Below are positions 45,301-53,752 of a stretch of 64,000 nt of DNA, piece after piece (position 1 is the first letter of the stretch; every line of letters begins with the position of its first letter). Both the position numbers and the translations under genes were made by a program. This DNA is from an uncultured Woeseia sp. (GTDB lineage: Bacteria > Pseudomonadota > Gammaproteobacteria > Steroidobacterales > Woeseiaceae), in NCBI GenBank assembly GCA_937925605.1, contig CALALV010000160.1:7501-71500 (forward strand), in the 5' to 3' direction. The notes under the pieces were generated by a model. That model did no database searches, was not told the origin of the DNA, and saw only the letters and a program-made list of their open reading frames with translations.

Positions 45301-46358
45301 ACCAGCAGCCCGCTGTCGTCGACCCGCACGAGACCGGTCGCGCGCAGCTTGCGCAAGGCGCGGGACGCCGGTTCCCAGGGTACGTCCAGTCCCTTGCGCA
45401 TCCGGCCATAGGCATTAAGCATCGCCTCGTGATCGCGGCGATCCGTCACTACGCGGCGATGGATGTGATTCAGGTGCGGCTCGCTGTGCAGCGCGGCGCG
45501 GCCTGCCAGGAGCTTCGTGACCAGCTGGTCGACGCGTGCCTCGACGTCGCCTTCCACGGTTTCGCGGGACAGCGCCCGGCACAGTTTCTGGCACAGGTAG
45601 GGCTGGCCGTTAGTCCACTGCCAGATCCGGTCGAGCGCGAGGCGCGCCTGCGCGGCGGGCAAGTTCAGCTCCGTGGAGAACAGGTCGAGCTCGGGCCGGG
45701 TGAACTCCTCGAGCGCGATCGCCTGCGACACGCGGAACGGCGACAGCGCCGGGTCCTCGACCAGTGACTCGGTATCGCCCTCGCCGCTCATGATGAACAC
45801 GAGCCGCTCGAACTCCGGGTCGGTGGCGCGGGCGTTGTGCGCCGCGCGAATACTCGGCAGCAGGTGTTCCTTGAACGGCAGTTGCTCGACCAGCTGCACC
45901 TCGTCGACGACGATGACGATCGGCTCGCGGATGTTCTGCAGCACGACCTCGACGTAGAACTCGACCAGTCGCTGGCGGTTTGACAGCAGCGCCTTGTCCT
46001 GCCACCAGTCCTGCAGGTCGATCTTGAGCCGCAGCTGGCGCAACAGCCGGTAGGCGATGCTGTAGTACCAGCGCCCGGCGTCGGTACCGCCGTCGCGTTC
46101 GACGATCTGCGACAGGTCGAGGTTGGCGATCTTGTAGCCGTTGTTGCGCAGGCGTGCGGCGGTCGCGGCAACGAGGCTCGACTTGCCCGAGTGCGCGGGC
46201 GCGAGCACGTGCGCGTAGCGCCCGGCGACGACCGTGTCGTACAGCAGGTCGTCGGCCGCGCGCCGGATATAGCCGCCGCGCAGCGGATTCAGCGGTGCGC
46301 CGACGCTGAAGAACTCGGCGTCGGCCCCCGACCTGCCTTTTTCCCGCGTACCCTTCAT
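42330..46358 (-). CDS. STAND-like AAA ATPase with TM segment, P-domain-like module and WD40-like repeats
   Basis: A 1342-residue protein, ATG 46358 (a TTG six bases earlier is possible). Residues 20-370: AAA-like (PF14516-type) ATPase, with FFSVGAPLNPLRGGYIRRAA, Walker A APAHSGKSSL (55-64) and Walker B IVIVVDEVQLV (about 149-158), then a winged-helix-like region. One helix lies at about 380-400 (ALVAAGLVVLLAVPFWYTQL). Residues 575-685 resemble a P/Homo B domain (NVSRIGLSVNVSHARLDDLR, PLAGTWSLSLRDEATGVSGQ). From 700 to 1250 are WD40-like repeats (LAFSDDGSLVASAGADGTLR). It is likely an inner-membrane ligand-sensing switch whose repeats face the periplasm (inference). Signalling role unknown. 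The 3' end converges 6 nt from the LplT-PlsC gene. Confidence 0.85.
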   Translation of the reverse strand: MKGTREKGRSGADAEFFSVGAPLNPLRGGYIRRAADDLLYDTVVAGRYAHVLAPAHSGKSSLVAATAARLRNNGYKIANLDLSQIVERDGGTDAGRWYYSIAYRLLRQLRLKIDLQDWWQDKALLSNRQRLVEFYVEVVLQNIREPIVIVVDEVQLVEQLPFKEHLLPSIRAAHNARATDPEFERLVFIMSGEGDTESLVEDPALSPFRVSQAIALEEFTRPELDLFSTELNLPAAQARLALDRIWQWTNGQPYLCQKLCRALSRETVEGDVEARVDQLVTKLLAGRAALHSEPHLNHIHRRVVTDRRDHEAMLNAYGRMRKGLDVPWEPASRALRKLRATGLVRVDDSGLLVPSNRVYATVFTARWANRNLPLHWRGPALVAAGLVVLLAVPFWYTQLLPKPYMRQLVSPTAELTEVAGAWRNLRSFPGHGETADRLFVTLLENRADRAANRAEIDKVASFAADLPGDGELAATLTADFWDRKAREAMRGEQRDAALLASLEALVVATPERRRVAATLIGEDYPRLIASAPVPADSQLLFDARDVVVSKADGARILQWQLAGEELRQREPWTVSSLEVTPLVRRVAVDRPGNVSRIGLSVNVSHARLDDLRLKLIAPSGRTVELPMEGERSAANQQTVFPAAQLATLRGEPLAGTWSLSLRDEATGVSGQLVGWDLSLNSQGLVEEFDRGIDIPPPVERESDNIWFGPDGRYAVARALQSDSARLWELGAARPARTVAVPADEEVLGVSRDGRYLVSHAQDGVHLWRTVNGRLEATLPAAASGAEVRLAADGAHLFVTRRGDSETVFERWSLEERVQSGSLRIAGAPALTAVDDRGARLAVADYDRAVRLWDLENGEQLAQLDLHAQPSELRLAPDGETLAVLHGDNGLSLWRVDAAAEPLLLYRGPQRWQVGFSPGGERLLAGSPRLGYRVYRAEDGALLGPILDAGLPAASEPLLAFAADESVLLSAAPGGDLRFWRQPAARQDAVAGEGGHRVWRASGDSPAVLAPGGRYLAVADRDGHVHVLRTGADGEPLALTVDEVNYLGHQGAVLRLAFSDDGSLVASAGADGTLRVWEAGSGRPRPFSPDVVRGAVEVLAFSPDARHVAVLAAQRVAVVDAGSGAVLADLDLGALHLSLAFGADGLLYLGAENGTLSSLGPDRVGTWTLKTVWQGDAPLTRIGAAPDRPLLAIVDATQRVQVLDLAQGRVGSSSLALPSAVSEVVFAPGGNRLLLRTAGWIHRASVAAYGLTWLDSVRAPRPLPGASLVVDRLAGDDTLLDPLGDRLLMLTHEAGYAEVAEVWFDYAEGPLLFGTREELLAEWRRRLGVAEAPGSVFRGNAGL

Positions 46359-46422
46359 GCGCAACCTGCCTCCCCCCGGTGCGTTATTCTGTGCACAGCG
46401 GGGCCGGGGCTACAAGGGTGCG

Positions 46423-47088
46423 ATGCGAGACCAGGGCGAACAACGACTGAAGAAAGACCTGTTTGGCGAGGTGCGCCTGGCCGGCCCGGCGGGCGCGCGG
46501 CACATCGTTCGCGACACGAGCGGCGCGCCGCTCTGGACCCGCTGGGTCGCCCGGCGACTGCTCGCGCGCGAGGCCCGGGTGCTGGCTGCGCTCGACGGCA
46601 TCGACGGCGTGCCCGAATTGCTCCGCGCCGAACGCGACCGCCTCGAGCGCAGCTATCTCGACGGCAGCCCGCTGTACGAGGCGCGCTGCGCCGACCCGGC
46701 CTATTACCGGCATGCGCTGGCCCTGCTCCGCCGCCTGCACCGCGCGGGCGTCGTGCACAACGACCTGGCCAAGGAACCGAACCTGCTGGTACGCAGCGAC
46801 GGCCGGCCGGCGTTCATCGACTTCCAGCTTGCGTGGTTCGCGCCGCGCCGCGGCCGGCTGTTCCGGCTGCTCGGGCGCGAGGATCTGAGGCACCTGCTGA
46901 AGCACAAGCGCAGCTACTGCCCGGAGCGGCTGACCGCGGCGCAGCGCCGAATCCTCGCGACGCCGTCGCTCCCGGCCCGTGCGTGGAAGGCGACCGGCAA
47001 GCGCCTGTACCTGTTCGTGACCCGGCGCCTGCTCGGCTGGGCGGACCGCGAGGGCGCCGCCGACCGGCACGCGGCGCGCGGGCCGTAG
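46423..47088 (+). CDS. Atypical protein-kinase-fold protein (RIO/LPS-kinase-like)
   Basis: A 221-residue kinase-like protein from ATG 46423, with AAGGGTG upstream. Catalytic-loop motif HNDLAKEPNLLVRSDG (HxDxxKxxN order of the RIO/WaaP group) and metal motif FIDFQLAWF, where DFG reads DFQ. The first lysine/glycine loop region is poorly conserved (LVRLAG is not evident; REARVLAALDGIDGVPELLR is the alphaC part). It ends in a basic helix suggestive of membrane or LPS contact (RAWKATGKRLYLFVTRRLLG). Small Pseudomonas-type kinases of this form lack known substrates. It is divergent from the STAND-like gene, 64 nt apart. Confidence 0.78.
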   Translation: MRDQGEQRLKKDLFGEVRLAGPAGARHIVRDTSGAPLWTRWVARRLLAREARVLAALDGIDGVPELLRAERDRLERSYLDGSPLYEARCADPAYYRHALALLRRLHRAGVVHNDLAKEPNLLVRSDGRPAFIDFQLAWFAPRRGRLFRLLGREDLRHLLKHKRSYCPERLTAAQRRILATPSLPARAWKATGKRLYLFVTRRLLGWADREGAADRHAARGP

Positions 47089-47109
47089 TCGCCCCGGTAC
47101 CCGCCGGGC

Positions 47110-47115
47110 TATAAT
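47110..47115 (+). promoter_or_regulatory. Candidate -10 element (TATAAT)
   Basis: A perfect TATAAT hexamer 31 bases before the 82-residue gene at 47146, in a GC-rich setting. No good -35 is visible at the usual distance, so this is a partial promoter call. Confidence 0.35.
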
Positions 47116-47145
47116 CCGCGCCGGTCCCCGTAACGCCTCGTCATC

Positions 47146-47394
47146 ATGAAGTACTGTCACGCGCACAACCTGGTCGATCCCGAACGCGCCACCGCGGAGC
47201 GCCGCTACGGCATCCGTATCCGGCTGCCGTCGGGTGACACGTTCGGCCGCCTGCTCGGCGAGGACTGGGAACGCGTGCGCTGGTACCCGTCCGAAGCGGA
47301 GCGTGACCGCGCCTACGACGACATCGCGAAGCGCCACGGCTACTACCGCAAGACCGACACGCCGACCCAGGTGCTGGAAAAGATCGTCCGCTAG
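47146..47394 (+). CDS. Small conserved-looking cytosolic protein, unknown function
   Basis: An 82-residue protein, MKYCHAHNLVDPERATAERR, then IRIRLPSGDTFGRLLGEDWE, RVRWYPSEAERDRAYDDIAK and RHGYYRKTDTPTQVLEKIVR. It is well ordered, charged, lacks a signal and has no enzymatic motif I recognise. The composition and a candidate -10 box upstream support a real gene. Its stop overlaps the patatin gene's stop by 4 nt tail to tail. Confidence 0.65.
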   Translation: MKYCHAHNLVDPERATAERRYGIRIRLPSGDTFGRLLGEDWERVRWYPSEAERDRAYDDIAKRHGYYRKTDTPTQVLEKIVR

Positions 47395-49589
47395 CGCGGC
47401 GGCGCGCCGAGCGACAGGTAGAAGTTGCTGCGGCCGCGCTCCGCGAAGCCTGCGGCGACGTACAGCGGCCCGAAGTAGGTGTCGAGTCCGACGAACAGGC
47501 TGCCGTTGATCAGCAGCCCGTCGCTGGAAATATCCGAGCGCTGCTGCCAGACGTTGCCGGCCTCGAGCGAGGCGCCCAGGTAAAGCGGTACTTCGAACAG
47601 GCCGCCGCCCGTCTCTCCCGAGCGGCGGTACCAGACGAGCCGCGCGACGCCGGCGTGCGGCCCGGTGATCTCGCCGCGCGCAAGGCCCGAAAGGCGCAGG
47701 AAGCCGCCGAGCGGGAAGTAGTTCTGTACCTGGTTGTCCGTCTCTATCGTGGTCGCGTAGTTGAAGCCGAGCTGCAGGCTGTGGCGGCCGCGCGTGCGGA
47801 CCCCTGTCCAATCCATGCTGACGGTGTCTATGTCACTGTCGGCACCGAGCGCCGGGCGCGAAAGTTCCCACTCGAGGTCGAAGCGCTGGCCCTCGAGCGG
47901 AATCTGCGCGTCGTCGAGCGTGTCGACCGCGAAGCGCGCGAACAGGCCGCCGGTCTCGAAGTCGAAGTTCGGCAGGCTCGGGTCGCCGACCTTCAGCGTG
48001 GCGTTGCCGGTGCCGCGAAATGCACCGAAGCGGATTTCGCCCCAGCGCCCGAGTTCGCGCCCCGCGTCGATGCCGACCTCGACTTCGCCGATGCGGTAAC
48101 GGGCGATGCGCGTGTCGCCGGCGAAGGTGCGCAGGTTGGCCTGGCGCAGGTCGAATCGCGGCGCGACGAAGTAGCGGGCATCGAAACTCAGCGGCTGGTA
48201 GAACTCGGACACGAGGAACGGGTCGGTGCCGACCTGCAGGTCCGTGCGCCACTCCGCTCCGAGCCGGTTGACGCCGGTTCGCGTCAGCCGGGTGGACAGG
48301 TTGAACGCGGTCGTGCCGTCAAAGTCGTCCTCGAGCCCGATGCCGAAGCGCAGGTAGCTCGGCCCCCAGGCCTTCGGCACCGCGTCGAAGATCACGCCGG
48401 TACGGCCACCCTGCTCGACGACGTCGTAGTCCACGCGCTCGTAGAGGTCGAGCGCATAAAGGCTCTCGGCGTCGGCGGCGAGGCGGGCCGGGTCGAGCTC
48501 CTCGCCGGCCCGGGTCGCGAGCCTTGCCTCGAGCGCGCGCGCCGACAGCGGCCCGGACTCGCCGACGCGGACGAAATCGATCGTGGTGGCCGGCGCAGGC
48601 GGCGCCGGCTGGCGTCGCGCGAGGTAACGCTGCCAGTCGGCGGCGGGCAGCGACAGCCGGCGCAGCTCGGCCTCGTGGTGCCGCGCGGCCACCGCACCGG
48701 GTTCGATCGCCTCGGCGATCTGCGCGAAATTGCTCGAGCCGAACTGCCCGAGCGCCGGCCGGATCAGCACGTCGTCCGGGCCGAGCGTGTCGATCTGCCG
48801 CCGGGTCTCCTTGCGGATCAGGATCGTCAGGATCTGCGCCGAGATGTCGAGCGCGGAGTCGAGCTGCTCGGGCTCGTAGAGCGGGAACTCGACGTCGACG
48901 GCAATGATCACGTCGACGTCCATGTCGCGGATTACGTCGATCGGCAGGTTGCCGACGAGGCCGCCGTCCACCAGCGTGTGACCGTCGATGACGACCGGCG
49001 CGAACACGCCCGGGACCGACATGCTCGCGCGCAGCGCCTCGGTCAGGTCGCCGGACTGCATTACGTAGGCCTCGCCGGTCTCGATGTCGGCCGCAACCGA
49101 GCGGAACGGGATCGGCAGCGCGCCGAAGTCGCGCACGATGCCGACGCCGCCGGTCAGCTCGCGCAGGATGCGGCCGAGCTTCTGCCCCTGGACGAGGCCG
49201 CGCGGCATGCGCAGCTCGCCGTCGCGCAGGCCGAGCTCGAAGCGGATCGGGAAGGCGGCGTCGTCCTGCTTGCGCCGGAACGGCAGTTCCTGGCGGTCCG
49301 GGCGGTCGCGGAACGAGGCCGAGAAATCGAGCGAGCCGACGATCTCCTCGAGCTCGGCCGGGGTCTTGCCGGCCGCGTACAGGCCGCCGACGATGGCCCC
49401 CATGCTGGTGCCCGCGATAGCGTCCACCGGCACGCGCAGGCGCTCCAGCTCGCGCAGCACGCCGACGTGCGCGGCGCCCCGCGCGCCGCCGCCGCCCAGC
49501 ACCAGCCCGACGCGCGGCCGGTCGGTCTCCGCCAGCGCGGTCGTAGAGGCCGCGCACAGCGCCGCCAACAACAGGATCAGTCTGACCAT
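47391..49589 (-). CDS. Patatin-like phospholipase with POTRA/beta-barrel (type Vd autotransporter)
   Basis: A 732-residue PlpD-type protein. A signal peptide (LILLLAALCAASTTALAE) is followed by a patatin domain: oxyanion loop GGGGARGAAHVGVL, nucleophile GTSMGAIVGGLYAAG (Ser-Asp dyad), and DGGLVGNLP with the catalytic Asp. From about residue 320 come a POTRA-like region (IDFVRVGESGPLSARALEAR) and a 16-strand BamA/TamA-like barrel ending in SNFYLSLGAPPR. The barrel secretes or displays the lipase at the cell surface. Substrates are phospholipids in the known members. It lies 80 nt downstream of proA on the same strand. Confidence 0.93.
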   Translation of the reverse strand: MVRLILLLAALCAASTTALAETDRPRVGLVLGGGGARGAAHVGVLRELERLRVPVDAIAGTSMGAIVGGLYAAGKTPAELEEIVGSLDFSASFRDRPDRQELPFRRKQDDAAFPIRFELGLRDGELRMPRGLVQGQKLGRILRELTGGVGIVRDFGALPIPFRSVAADIETGEAYVMQSGDLTEALRASMSVPGVFAPVVIDGHTLVDGGLVGNLPIDVIRDMDVDVIIAVDVEFPLYEPEQLDSALDISAQILTILIRKETRRQIDTLGPDDVLIRPALGQFGSSNFAQIAEAIEPGAVAARHHEAELRRLSLPAADWQRYLARRQPAPPAPATTIDFVRVGESGPLSARALEARLATRAGEELDPARLAADAESLYALDLYERVDYDVVEQGGRTGVIFDAVPKAWGPSYLRFGIGLEDDFDGTTAFNLSTRLTRTGVNRLGAEWRTDLQVGTDPFLVSEFYQPLSFDARYFVAPRFDLRQANLRTFAGDTRIARYRIGEVEVGIDAGRELGRWGEIRFGAFRGTGNATLKVGDPSLPNFDFETGGLFARFAVDTLDDAQIPLEGQRFDLEWELSRPALGADSDIDTVSMDWTGVRTRGRHSLQLGFNYATTIETDNQVQNYFPLGGFLRLSGLARGEITGPHAGVARLVWYRRSGETGGGLFEVPLYLGASLEAGNVWQQRSDISSDGLLINGSLFVGLDTYFGPLYVAAGFAERGRSNFYLSLGAPPR

Positions 49590-49669
49590 CGGTCCGTTCC
49601 GTGTGGTGCGCGGCCCGGCAGGGGCCGCGTGACGCCGCGCATTATAAGGGGCGCGGGTGCGCCCGGGGG

Positions 49670-50962
49670 TCAGGGCCGGGTCTGGCCGTTGCCGGAGACG
49701 AGGTACTTGTAGCTGGTCAGCTGCTGTGCGCCAACCGGGCCGCGCGCGTGGATGCGCCCGGTGCTGATGCCGATCTCGGCGCCCATACCGAACTCGCCGC
49801 CGTCAGCGAACTGCGTCGACGCGTTGTGCATGACTATCGCGGCGTCAACGCGCTCCTGGAAACGGCGCGCAGCCCCGGCGTCCGTTGCGATGATGCTCTC
49901 CGTGTGCCCGGTGCCGTAGCGGCCGATGTGCGCGAGCGCCTCGTCGATTCCGGCGACGACGCGCATCGACAGGATCGCGTCCAGGTACTCTGTGCGCCAG
50001 TCTTCCTCGCTGGCCGCGACGACGCCGTCGGCCAGCCCGCGCACGCGCTCGTCGCCGCGCACCTCGCAGCCGGCTTCGTGCAGGCGCGCGACCAGCCCGG
50101 GCACCAGCGAGTCGGCGACCGCCTCGTCGACCAGCACGGTCTCGGCCGCGCCGCAGATGCCGGTGCGGCGCATTTTCGCATTCAGGACCACGTCGACAGC
50201 CATGTCCCGATCGGCGCTTTCGTGCAGGTAGACATGGCACAGGCCCTCGAGGTGGCCGATGACCGGCACCCGCGCCTCGGCCTGCACGCGCTCGATCAGC
50301 CGCTTGCCGCCGCGCGGCACGACGACGTCGACCGCGCCGGCCATCGACGACAGCAGGTAGCCGACCGCGTCGCGATCGGTCGTCGGCACGAGCTGCACGG
50401 GCGCGCCGTCGATGCCGGCCGCCGCGATGCCCTCGGCGAGGCAATCGTAGATGGCGCGGCTCGTCTCGAAGCTGTCGGAGCCGCCGCGCAGGATCGCGGC
50501 ATTGCCGGACTTCAGGCACAGGCCGGCCGCGTCGCTGGTGACGTTCGGCCGGCTCTCGTAGATGATCGCGATGACGCCGAGCGGCACCGGCACGCGGCGG
50601 ATCACGAGGCCGTTCGGCCGCTCCCACTCCGCCAGCACCTGGCCGAGCGGATCCGGCAGCTCTGCAATCGATTCGAGACCCGCCGCCATCGCCTCGACGC
50701 GCCCCTCGTCGACGAACAGCCGGTCGAGCATCGCCTTCGTGAGACCCGCCTCGCGCGCCCGCGCCATGTCGATCGCGTTGGCCTCGCGGATCGCGGCAGA
50801 ACGCCGGCGGATGGCCGCCGCCGAGTGCCGCAGCGCGGCATTGCGCGTCGCGCCGTCGGTCAGCGCCAGCCCGCGCGCGGCCGCGCGTGCCGCCTCGCCG
50901 AGCGGTCGCATGATCGCCGCGATGTCCTCGCCGCCCGCGCTTGCCTGCGCTTCGCTGCCCAT
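49670..50962 (-). CDS. proA: Gamma-glutamyl phosphate reductase
   Basis: A 430-residue NADPH-dependent enzyme converting gamma-glutamyl phosphate to glutamate-5-semialdehyde in proline synthesis. ALDH-fold signatures are present: VIYESRPNVTSDAAGLCLKS, ILRGGSDSFETSRAIYD, VVPRGGKRLIERV, and the catalytic cysteine in RRTGICGAAETVLVD. It begins 18 nt after proB, with which it forms the second and first steps. Length fits ProA. No regulatory element is seen. Confidence 0.97.
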   Translation of the reverse strand: MGSEAQASAGGEDIAAIMRPLGEAARAAARGLALTDGATRNAALRHSAAAIRRRSAAIREANAIDMARAREAGLTKAMLDRLFVDEGRVEAMAAGLESIAELPDPLGQVLAEWERPNGLVIRRVPVPLGVIAIIYESRPNVTSDAAGLCLKSGNAAILRGGSDSFETSRAIYDCLAEGIAAAGIDGAPVQLVPTTDRDAVGYLLSSMAGAVDVVVPRGGKRLIERVQAEARVPVIGHLEGLCHVYLHESADRDMAVDVVLNAKMRRTGICGAAETVLVDEAVADSLVPGLVARLHEAGCEVRGDERVRGLADGVVAASEEDWRTEYLDAILSMRVVAGIDEALAHIGRYGTGHTESIIATDAGAARRFQERVDAAIVMHNASTQFADGGEFGMGAEIGISTGRIHARGPVGAQQLTSYKYLVSGNGQTRP

Positions 50963-50980
50963 TACCTTCGCACCCTGCCG

Positions 50981-52111
50981 TCAGCCGTCTGTGGCAAACA
51001 GTACCATGTCGTCGCGGTGCACGACGACGGCGCGGCCCCGGTAGCCGAGGCGGGCCTCGATGTCCTCGGAGCGGCGACCGGCGATCTTCTCGAGGTCGGC
51101 ACTCGAATAGCCGGCAATGCCGCGGCCGAGCTCGCGCCCGTCGGCGTCGAGCAGCGTGACGACGTCGCCGCGTTCGAACTCGCCGTCGATCCGGCGCACG
51201 CCCACCGCGAGCAGGCTGCTGCCGCTCCTGAGCGCCGTCGCGGCGCCCGCGTCGACGCCGACCGCGCTGTCGACCGTCAGCAGGCCGGCGAGCCACTGCT
51301 TGCGCGCCGCGGCCGGCGTGCCGGCGGCGCGGATGCGGGTCGAGCGCGCGCCGTCGATCAGCGCGGCCAGAGGATGCTCGACGCGACCGCTGGCGATCCA
51401 GGTTTCGCAGCCGGCGCGGCTGGCGATGCGCGCCGCCGCGAGCTTCGTACGCATGCCGCCCGAGCCGTAGCTGCTGCTCGACTCGCCGGCCATCGCCAGC
51501 GTGTCGGCGTCGAGGCTCGCGACCTCGGGCACGTGCCGTGCCGTGCCGTCGAGACGCGGATCGGCGCTGTACAGCCCGTCGACGTCGGACAGCAGCACCA
51601 GGCCGTCGGCCATGACCAGCTGCGCGACGCGCGCGGCGAGCCGGTCGTTGTCGCCGTAGCGCAGCTCGTCCGTCGCCACGGTGTCGTTCTCGTTGATGAC
51701 CGGCACGACGCCGAGCTCGAGCAGCTTCTCGAGCGTGGCCCGCGCGTTCAGGAAGCGCAGCCGGCGCTCGGTGTCGTCGGGCGTCAGCAAGATCTGTGCG
51801 CAGGCCAGCCCGCGGGCCTCGAGCATGTCGAGGTAGGCGTGCGCGAGCCGCACCTGGCCGGCGGCCGCCGCCGCCTGCTGCTCGTCGAGGCGCGCCTTGC
51901 CGCGCTCGAGGCCGAGCGCGCGGCAGCCGAGCGCGACGGCGCCCGACGAGACGATCAGGACCTGGCGGCCGTCGCGGCGCAGCGCCGCGACGTCGTCCAG
52001 CAGGCTTTCCAGCCAGGCGCGGTTCAGGCGTCCGTCGGCGCCGGCGAGCAGCGCGGAACCGACCTTGACGACCAGGCGCCGGTGACCGGCGATGTTCGCA
52101 GCTTGTTGCAT
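50981..52111 (-). CDS. proB: Glutamate 5-kinase
   Basis: A 376-residue kinase, the first step of proline synthesis. The amino-acid-kinase domain has VVKVGSALL, VLIVSSGAVALGCRALGLER, INENDTVATDELRYGDNDRLAARVAQ-type segments (VINENDTVATDELRYGDNDR) and GGMRTKLAAARIA. The C-terminal PUA domain (about 280-365, GSSLLAVGVRRIDGEFERGD) fits feedback-inhibited bacterial ProB. ATG 52111 is used; the frame upstream to 52927 runs over glpD and is rejected. It begins 35 nt after glpD and precedes proA by 18 nt. Confidence 0.96.
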   Translation of the reverse strand: MQQAANIAGHRRLVVKVGSALLAGADGRLNRAWLESLLDDVAALRRDGRQVLIVSSGAVALGCRALGLERGKARLDEQQAAAAAGQVRLAHAYLDMLEARGLACAQILLTPDDTERRLRFLNARATLEKLLELGVVPVINENDTVATDELRYGDNDRLAARVAQLVMADGLVLLSDVDGLYSADPRLDGTARHVPEVASLDADTLAMAGESSSSYGSGGMRTKLAAARIASRAGCETWIASGRVEHPLAALIDGARSTRIRAAGTPAAARKQWLAGLLTVDSAVGVDAGAATALRSGSSLLAVGVRRIDGEFERGDVVTLLDADGRELGRGIAGYSSADLEKIAGRRSEDIEARLGYRGRAVVVHRDDMVLFATDG

Positions 52112-52146
52112 GTACTTCCCTGTCCCGTGCGGGAGGACCCCGTCCG

Positions 52147-53742
52147 TCAACTCTGCCGCGCGTCCCGCATTCCGGCAAGCGACAGGCGCGCGGTCCAGGC
52201 GGCCAGCGCGTCGCGCTCGGCGGCCAGCCGCTGCCCGTCCCAGCCCGCCTCGCGCGCGGCGACCGCGGCGATGGCGTCGGCAGCGGCCGCGCCGAGGTCG
52301 GCGTCGAGCCCGGTCATCAGGCGCCGGTGCAGCAGGTCGACGAGCGTCAGCGCGTACTCGTCGCGCAGCGCAAGCGCGACCTCCGCCGCGATCACGCCGC
52401 TGCCTGCGGCGACCGGCTCCGCGTAATCGGGCCGCTCCCGGCACAGCTCGGCGAGCCGCTGGCAGCGCGAACCGTACAGCGCGAGCAGGCGCTGCTGCCC
52501 CGCCGGTCGCAGCGGCCGCAGCGCTTCCGGCACGGTGGCCTCGTGCCCGCCGGGCAGGGGCGCATCGGCGGTCCGGGTCGCCGTCACCGGCAGGCCCAGC
52601 GCCTTCTGCACGCGGTCGGTAACCTGCTCGGCCAGGTTGCGATAGGTCGTCAGTTTGCCGCCGATGATCGAGTAAAGCCCGCGCCCGGCGTGCCTGCGGA
52701 TGATGTGCCGGCGCGTGATCGCCGACTCCGGGCCGGCCTCGACGTACGGCAGCGGCCGCACGCCGGCGTAGGCGAAGTTGATCTCGGCCGGCGTCAGCCC
52801 GGCGGACGGAAACACCGCGTGCAGCGTCGCGAGCAGGTACTCGACCTCCGCCGCGCTCGGCGTCGCCTCGGCCGGGTCGCCGTCGTAGCGGATATCGGTC
52901 GTGCCGATGAGGTACTGGCCGTTCCACGGGATGATGAAGACCGGCCGGCCGTCGGCCGCTTCGACGTAGCAGGCGTCCTGCGGCGCCCCGGGGAACGGGT
53001 CGACCACCAGGTGGCTGCCCTTCGTGCCGCCCATCAGGCGCGGCGCGCCGGCATTGGAGAGGCCGAGCACGCGGTCGACCCAGGGGCCCGCGGCGTTGAC
53101 GACGACGCGCGCGCGCACGCTCCGCTCGCCGCCCTCGCGCGCATCGTCCCAGGTCACACGATGGGGACCGTCCGTGCCGAGTTCGAGCTTCGTGACCACG
53201 GCGTAGTTACGCAGGGTCGCTCCGGCTTCCGCCGCCGCGACGACGTTCTCGACGACCAGGCGCTCCGCGAAGGTGACCTGCGCGTCGAAGTAACTCGCGG
53301 CACCCACGAGCCCGTCGCGGCGGATGCCGGGCGCGCCGGCAATTACTTCGTCCGTGCCGAGCATGCGGTGCCGCGGCAGCGCCTTGCCAAGCGACAGCAG
53401 GTCGTAGGCCAGCATCCCGAGGCGGACGACGAACGGCGAGCGCGTGCCGTCGCGGTACAGCGGGATCACGAGCCTGAGCGGCCGCACGAGATGCGGGGCG
53501 ATCTTCAGCAGCGTGCGCCGCTCGTGCAGCGACTCGCGCACCAGCGAGATCTCGCCGTACTCGAGGTAGCGCAGCCCGCCGTGGATCAGGCGGCTGGACC
53601 AGCTGCTCGTGCCGCTGCCGAAGTCGCGGGCCTCGAGCAACAGCGTCGACAGGCCGCGCAGCGCGGCGTCGCGCGCGATGCCGACGCCGTTGATGCCGCC
53701 GCCGATGACCAGCAGGTCGACGGTCTCTGCCGTGTCCGTCAT
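52147..53742 (-). CDS. glpD: Aerobic glycerol-3-phosphate dehydrogenase
   Basis: A 531-residue FAD enzyme of the inner membrane that oxidises glycerol-3-phosphate to dihydroxyacetone phosphate with quinone as acceptor. FAD dinucleotide motif LLVIGGGINGVGIARDAALR at the N-terminus, then SSRLIHGGLRYLEYGEISLV, GTDEVIAGAPGIRRDGLVGA and FIIPWNGQYLIGTTDIRYDG. The C-terminal helical domain contains LLDEYALTLVDLLHRR-like sequence (LRDEYALTLVDLLHRRLMTG). It begins 10 nt after the ilvN stop and precedes proB. Placing glpD between ilvN and proB is unusual; no glpF/glpK lies near. Confidence 0.95.
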   Translation of the reverse strand: MTDTAETVDLLVIGGGINGVGIARDAALRGLSTLLLEARDFGSGTSSWSSRLIHGGLRYLEYGEISLVRESLHERRTLLKIAPHLVRPLRLVIPLYRDGTRSPFVVRLGMLAYDLLSLGKALPRHRMLGTDEVIAGAPGIRRDGLVGAASYFDAQVTFAERLVVENVVAAAEAGATLRNYAVVTKLELGTDGPHRVTWDDAREGGERSVRARVVVNAAGPWVDRVLGLSNAGAPRLMGGTKGSHLVVDPFPGAPQDACYVEAADGRPVFIIPWNGQYLIGTTDIRYDGDPAEATPSAAEVEYLLATLHAVFPSAGLTPAEINFAYAGVRPLPYVEAGPESAITRRHIIRRHAGRGLYSIIGGKLTTYRNLAEQVTDRVQKALGLPVTATRTADAPLPGGHEATVPEALRPLRPAGQQRLLALYGSRCQRLAELCRERPDYAEPVAAGSGVIAAEVALALRDEYALTLVDLLHRRLMTGLDADLGAAAADAIAAVAAREAGWDGQRLAAERDALAAWTARLSLAGMRDARQS

Positions 53743-53752
53743 GCGCGCGCGG

